From the NCBI GenBank assembly GCA_958447445.1, contig CAUDAE010000098.1, positions 1 to 7,553 on the forward strand: a stretch of DNA of 7,553 bases, read 5' to 3'. The position numbers and the translations under genes were made by a program. Of this stretch, positions 6,204 through 7,553 are shown one piece after another; position 1 is the stretch's first letter; each line of letters starts with the position of its first letter. Source of the DNA: an uncultured Collinsella sp. Its GTDB lineage: Bacteria; Actinomycetota; Coriobacteriia; Coriobacteriales; Coriobacteriaceae. Below the pieces are notes generated by a model. The model ran no database searches and was not told where the DNA came from. It saw only the letters and a program-made list of their open reading frames with translations.

Positions 6204-7352
6204 CTACTCGTCGTCATCATCGAGCATGGCGGAACCATCGATGGCGTAAAGCTCGTCAAACTCCTCAGGCGCAGGCTGATCGGTCAGCTCGACCTCGGAC
6301 GGAGCATCGTCATCAAACTCAAGTCCGCAGGCAAGGCGGACCTTATGCTCAATCTCGTCGGCGCAATCGGGGTGTTCGCGCAGGAAAGCCTTGGCGGCCT
6401 CTCGACCGTTGCCGAGCTTGTCCTCGCCATAGGCAAACCAGGAGCCCATCTTCTTGCAGATGCCGCACTCGACAGCCATGTCCAGAATTGAGCCCTCCTT
6501 AGAGATGCCCGTACCGTACATGATGTCAAACTCAGCAGAACGGAACGGAGCTGCCACCTTGTTCTTAACGACCTTGGCGCGCACGCGGTTACCGATAACC
6601 TCGTCCTTAAGCTTAATGCTGTCGATACGGCGAATGTCGATACGCACCGAAGAGAAGAACTTAAGGGCGCGGCCGCCCGTCGTAGTCTCGGGGTTGCCGA
6701 ACATGACGCCGATCTTCTCACGCAGCTGGTTAATGAAGATGCACGTCGTGTTGGACTTGGACAGCGAGCCGGCGAGCTTGCGGAGCGCCTGGCTCATCAG
6801 GCGAGCCTGAAGACCGACCGTGGTATCGCCGATTTCTCCCTCGATCTCGGCACGCGGGGTCAGCGCGGCGACGGAGTCGACGACGATGGCATCGATGGCG
6901 CCGGAACGCACGAGCATGTCAACAATCTCGAGCGCCTGCTCGCCCGTATCGGGCTGGGAAATGAGGACCTCATCGATGTCCACGCCGATACGCGCGGCAT
7001 ACGTGGGATCGAGCGCGTGCTCGGCATCGATAAATGCCACGACGCCACCCATAGCCTGGGCCTCTGCCAAAATCTCGAGCGAAAGCGTTGTCTTACCGGA
7101 GGATTCGGGACCGTAAATCTCGACGATACGGCCGCGCGGCACGCCGCCGATGCCCAGAGCGGCATCGAGGGCCAGGGCACCCGTGGGAATGGCCTCGACC
7201 TCGAGCTCGGGACCACCGTCGCCGTACCTCATGATGGAACCCTGGCCGAATTTCTTCTCGATCTCGGCCTTGGTGGTGGCGATCATCTCATCGCGCTCTT
7301 TACCCGTCGTGCGAGCATGAACGGTACGTACGGGACCTGAATTCTTGGCCAT
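6204..7352 (-). CDS. recA: Recombinase RecA
   Basis: RecA forms ATP-dependent filaments on single-stranded DNA, carries out homologous pairing and strand exchange, and triggers LexA self-cleavage in the SOS response. The product is 382 residues. KKFGQGSIMRYGDG (33-46) opens the core, Walker A is GPESSGKT (81-88), FIDAEHALDP (107-116) carries the catalytic Glu region, and Walker B is AIVVDS (155-160). INQLREKIGVMFGNPETTTG (207-226) covers the L2 DNA-binding loop and is followed by GRALKF. The C-terminal domain ends in an acidic tail (DDDDE), typical of autoregulated RecA proteins. There is no intein and the frame is intact. The open frame reaches a TTG at 7373, but AGGAGG at 7365-7360 lies 7 nt from the ATG at 7352, which gives the usual MAKN-type N-terminus, about 13 residues longer than E. 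coli RecA before the core. It is expressed from an SOS-controlled promoter and followed by recX. Confidence 0.99.
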   Translation of the reverse strand: MAKNSGPVRTVHARTTGKERDEMIATTKAEIEKKFGQGSIMRYGDGGPELEVEAIPTGALALDAALGIGGVPRGRIVEIYGPESSGKTTLSLEILAEAQAMGGVVAFIDAEHALDPTYAARIGVDIDEVLISQPDTGEQALEIVDMLVRSGAIDAIVVDSVAALTPRAEIEGEIGDTTVGLQARLMSQALRKLAGSLSKSNTTCIFINQLREKIGVMFGNPETTTGGRALKFFSSVRIDIRRIDSIKLKDEVIGNRVRAKVVKNKVAAPFRSAEFDIMYGTGISKEGSILDMAVECGICKKMGSWFAYGEDKLGNGREAAKAFLREHPDCADEIEHKVRLACGLEFDDDAPSEVELTDQPAPEEFDELYAIDGSAMLDDDDE

Positions 7353-7359
7353 GAATAGC

Positions 7360-7365
7360 CCTCCT
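7360..7365 (-). promoter_or_regulatory. Ribosome binding site of recA
   Basis: AGGAGG, 7 nt before the ATG at 7352; a full-strength site that fixes the recA start. Confidence 0.88.
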
Positions 7366-7382
7366 CTTAACAACCTGCATCG

Positions 7383-7411
7383 ATAATAAACGAACGGCTG
7401 TTCGTGGTCAA
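7383..7411 (-). promoter_or_regulatory. recA promoter
   Basis: The -35 box is TTGACC (7411-7406, five of six). A 17-bp spacer separates it from the -10 box TATTAT (7388-7383, five of six). Transcription should begin near 7376, leaving a leader of about 24 nt that is mostly ribosome binding site. The spacer contains the LexA box, so bound LexA would sit over the polymerase site. Confidence 0.85.
7391..7404. promoter_or_regulatory. LexA-binding SOS box
   Basis: CGAACGGCTGTTCG has two perfect arms around 4 bp, fitting the known Gram-positive/actinobacterial LexA consensus CGAACNNNNGTTCG. The dyad extends one base each side (A...T). It lies wholly between the -35 and -10 boxes of the recA promoter, the expected place for repression by LexA until DNA damage. 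Confidence 0.92.
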
Positions 7412-7437
7412 CCGTTCAGATATATCATATGCAGCCG

Positions 7438-7481
7438 ACCTTTCCAAAACCCAACCAAACGCCGACCAAACACTGACCAAA
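7438..7481 (-). repeat. Four degenerate 11-bp tandem repeats upstream of the recA promoter
   Basis: Read on the minus strand the units are TTTGGTCAGTG, TTTGGTCGGCG, TTTGGTTGGGT and TTTGGAAAGGT, head to tail without gaps. All begin TTTGG, and the period is close to one helical turn. The array ends 26 bp before the -35 box. Possible roles are a phased, slightly bent upstream element or an array of sites for an unknown activator. I see no gene in the rest of 7353-7553. Confidence 0.6.
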
Positions 7482-7553
7482 AACTTGACCGCAGACGCGC
7501 CAAGCAAGGCAAGACAAACATGAATACGCCAACTACCTGCACAAAGAGCAAAT

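Noticed and set aside
6204..7352. Checked recA for an intein, as found in some actinobacterial RecA proteins
   Set aside because: The frame is continuous at normal length with all motifs adjacent; no intein is present.
7367..7552. Minus-strand frame open from the window edge to a stop at 7369-7367, upstream of recA (tail of a preceding gene?)
   Set aside because: It runs through the recA promoter, the LexA box and the 11-bp repeats, its codon choice differs from the genes here, and a second frame is also open over most of the stretch.
7520..7553. Plus-strand ATG at 7520 that could begin a divergent gene
   Set aside because: Only 11 codons are visible, the ribosome site is weak and no promoter is seen; it cannot be judged from this window.
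1..7553. Looked for tRNA, rRNA, CRISPR arrays, insertion sequences, attachment sites and phage genes
   Set aside because: None seen; gene order, strand and base composition are uniform and housekeeping in character.

Overview
The window holds seven genes, all on the minus strand, covering nearly the whole 7.55 kb. In transcription order (high to low coordinates) they are recA, recX, rny (RNase Y), an uncharacterised GHKL-type ATPase gene, spoVS, miaB and miaA (its 3' end is cut off at base 1). GC-rich codon choice, actinobacterial-looking MiaA motifs, a Gram-positive/actinobacterial LexA box and a firmicute-like gene order suggest a member of the Coriobacteriia, possibly Collinsella or a relative. 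That placement is inference from sequence style and was not searched.

Region by region: (a) 7353-7553 is the recA control region. A strong sigma-A type promoter has a perfect LexA/SOS palindrome between its -35 and -10 boxes, with four degenerate 11-bp tandem repeats further upstream. (b) 5500-7352 is recA-recX, separated by 11 bases and so probably one SOS-inducible transcript. (c) 5243-5499 is the only sizeable gap. It holds a weak terminator candidate for recA-recX, a good promoter for the downstream genes, and a leader of about 160 nt with two hairpins ahead of rny. (d) 2605-5242 is rny followed after one base by the GHKL ATPase gene. (e) 2531-2604 is a 74-bp gap with a near-perfect 18-bp palindrome. 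(f) 1-2530 is spoVS, miaB and miaA, the last two overlapping by one base.

Functionally the window joins recombinational repair (RecA and its modulator RecX), mRNA turnover (membrane-anchored RNase Y), a developmental regulator family known from spore formers (SpoVS), and two consecutive steps of tRNA A37 modification (MiaA isopentenylation, MiaB methylthiolation). From general knowledge, Bacillus subtilis has the order recA ... rny-ymdB-spoVS-tdh-kbl-miaB-ricA-cotE-mutS-mutL ... miaA-hfq, so the backbone resembles a compressed firmicute order. The most interesting element is the GHKL ATPase gene: it lies between rny and spoVS, where B. subtilis has ymdB, and its ATPase motifs look partly like MutL although the rest of the protein does not.

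Several starts should be shorter than the longest open frames: miaB at 2163, spoVS at 2530, rny at 5242 and recA at 7352, each chosen from Shine-Dalgarno placement and family alignment.
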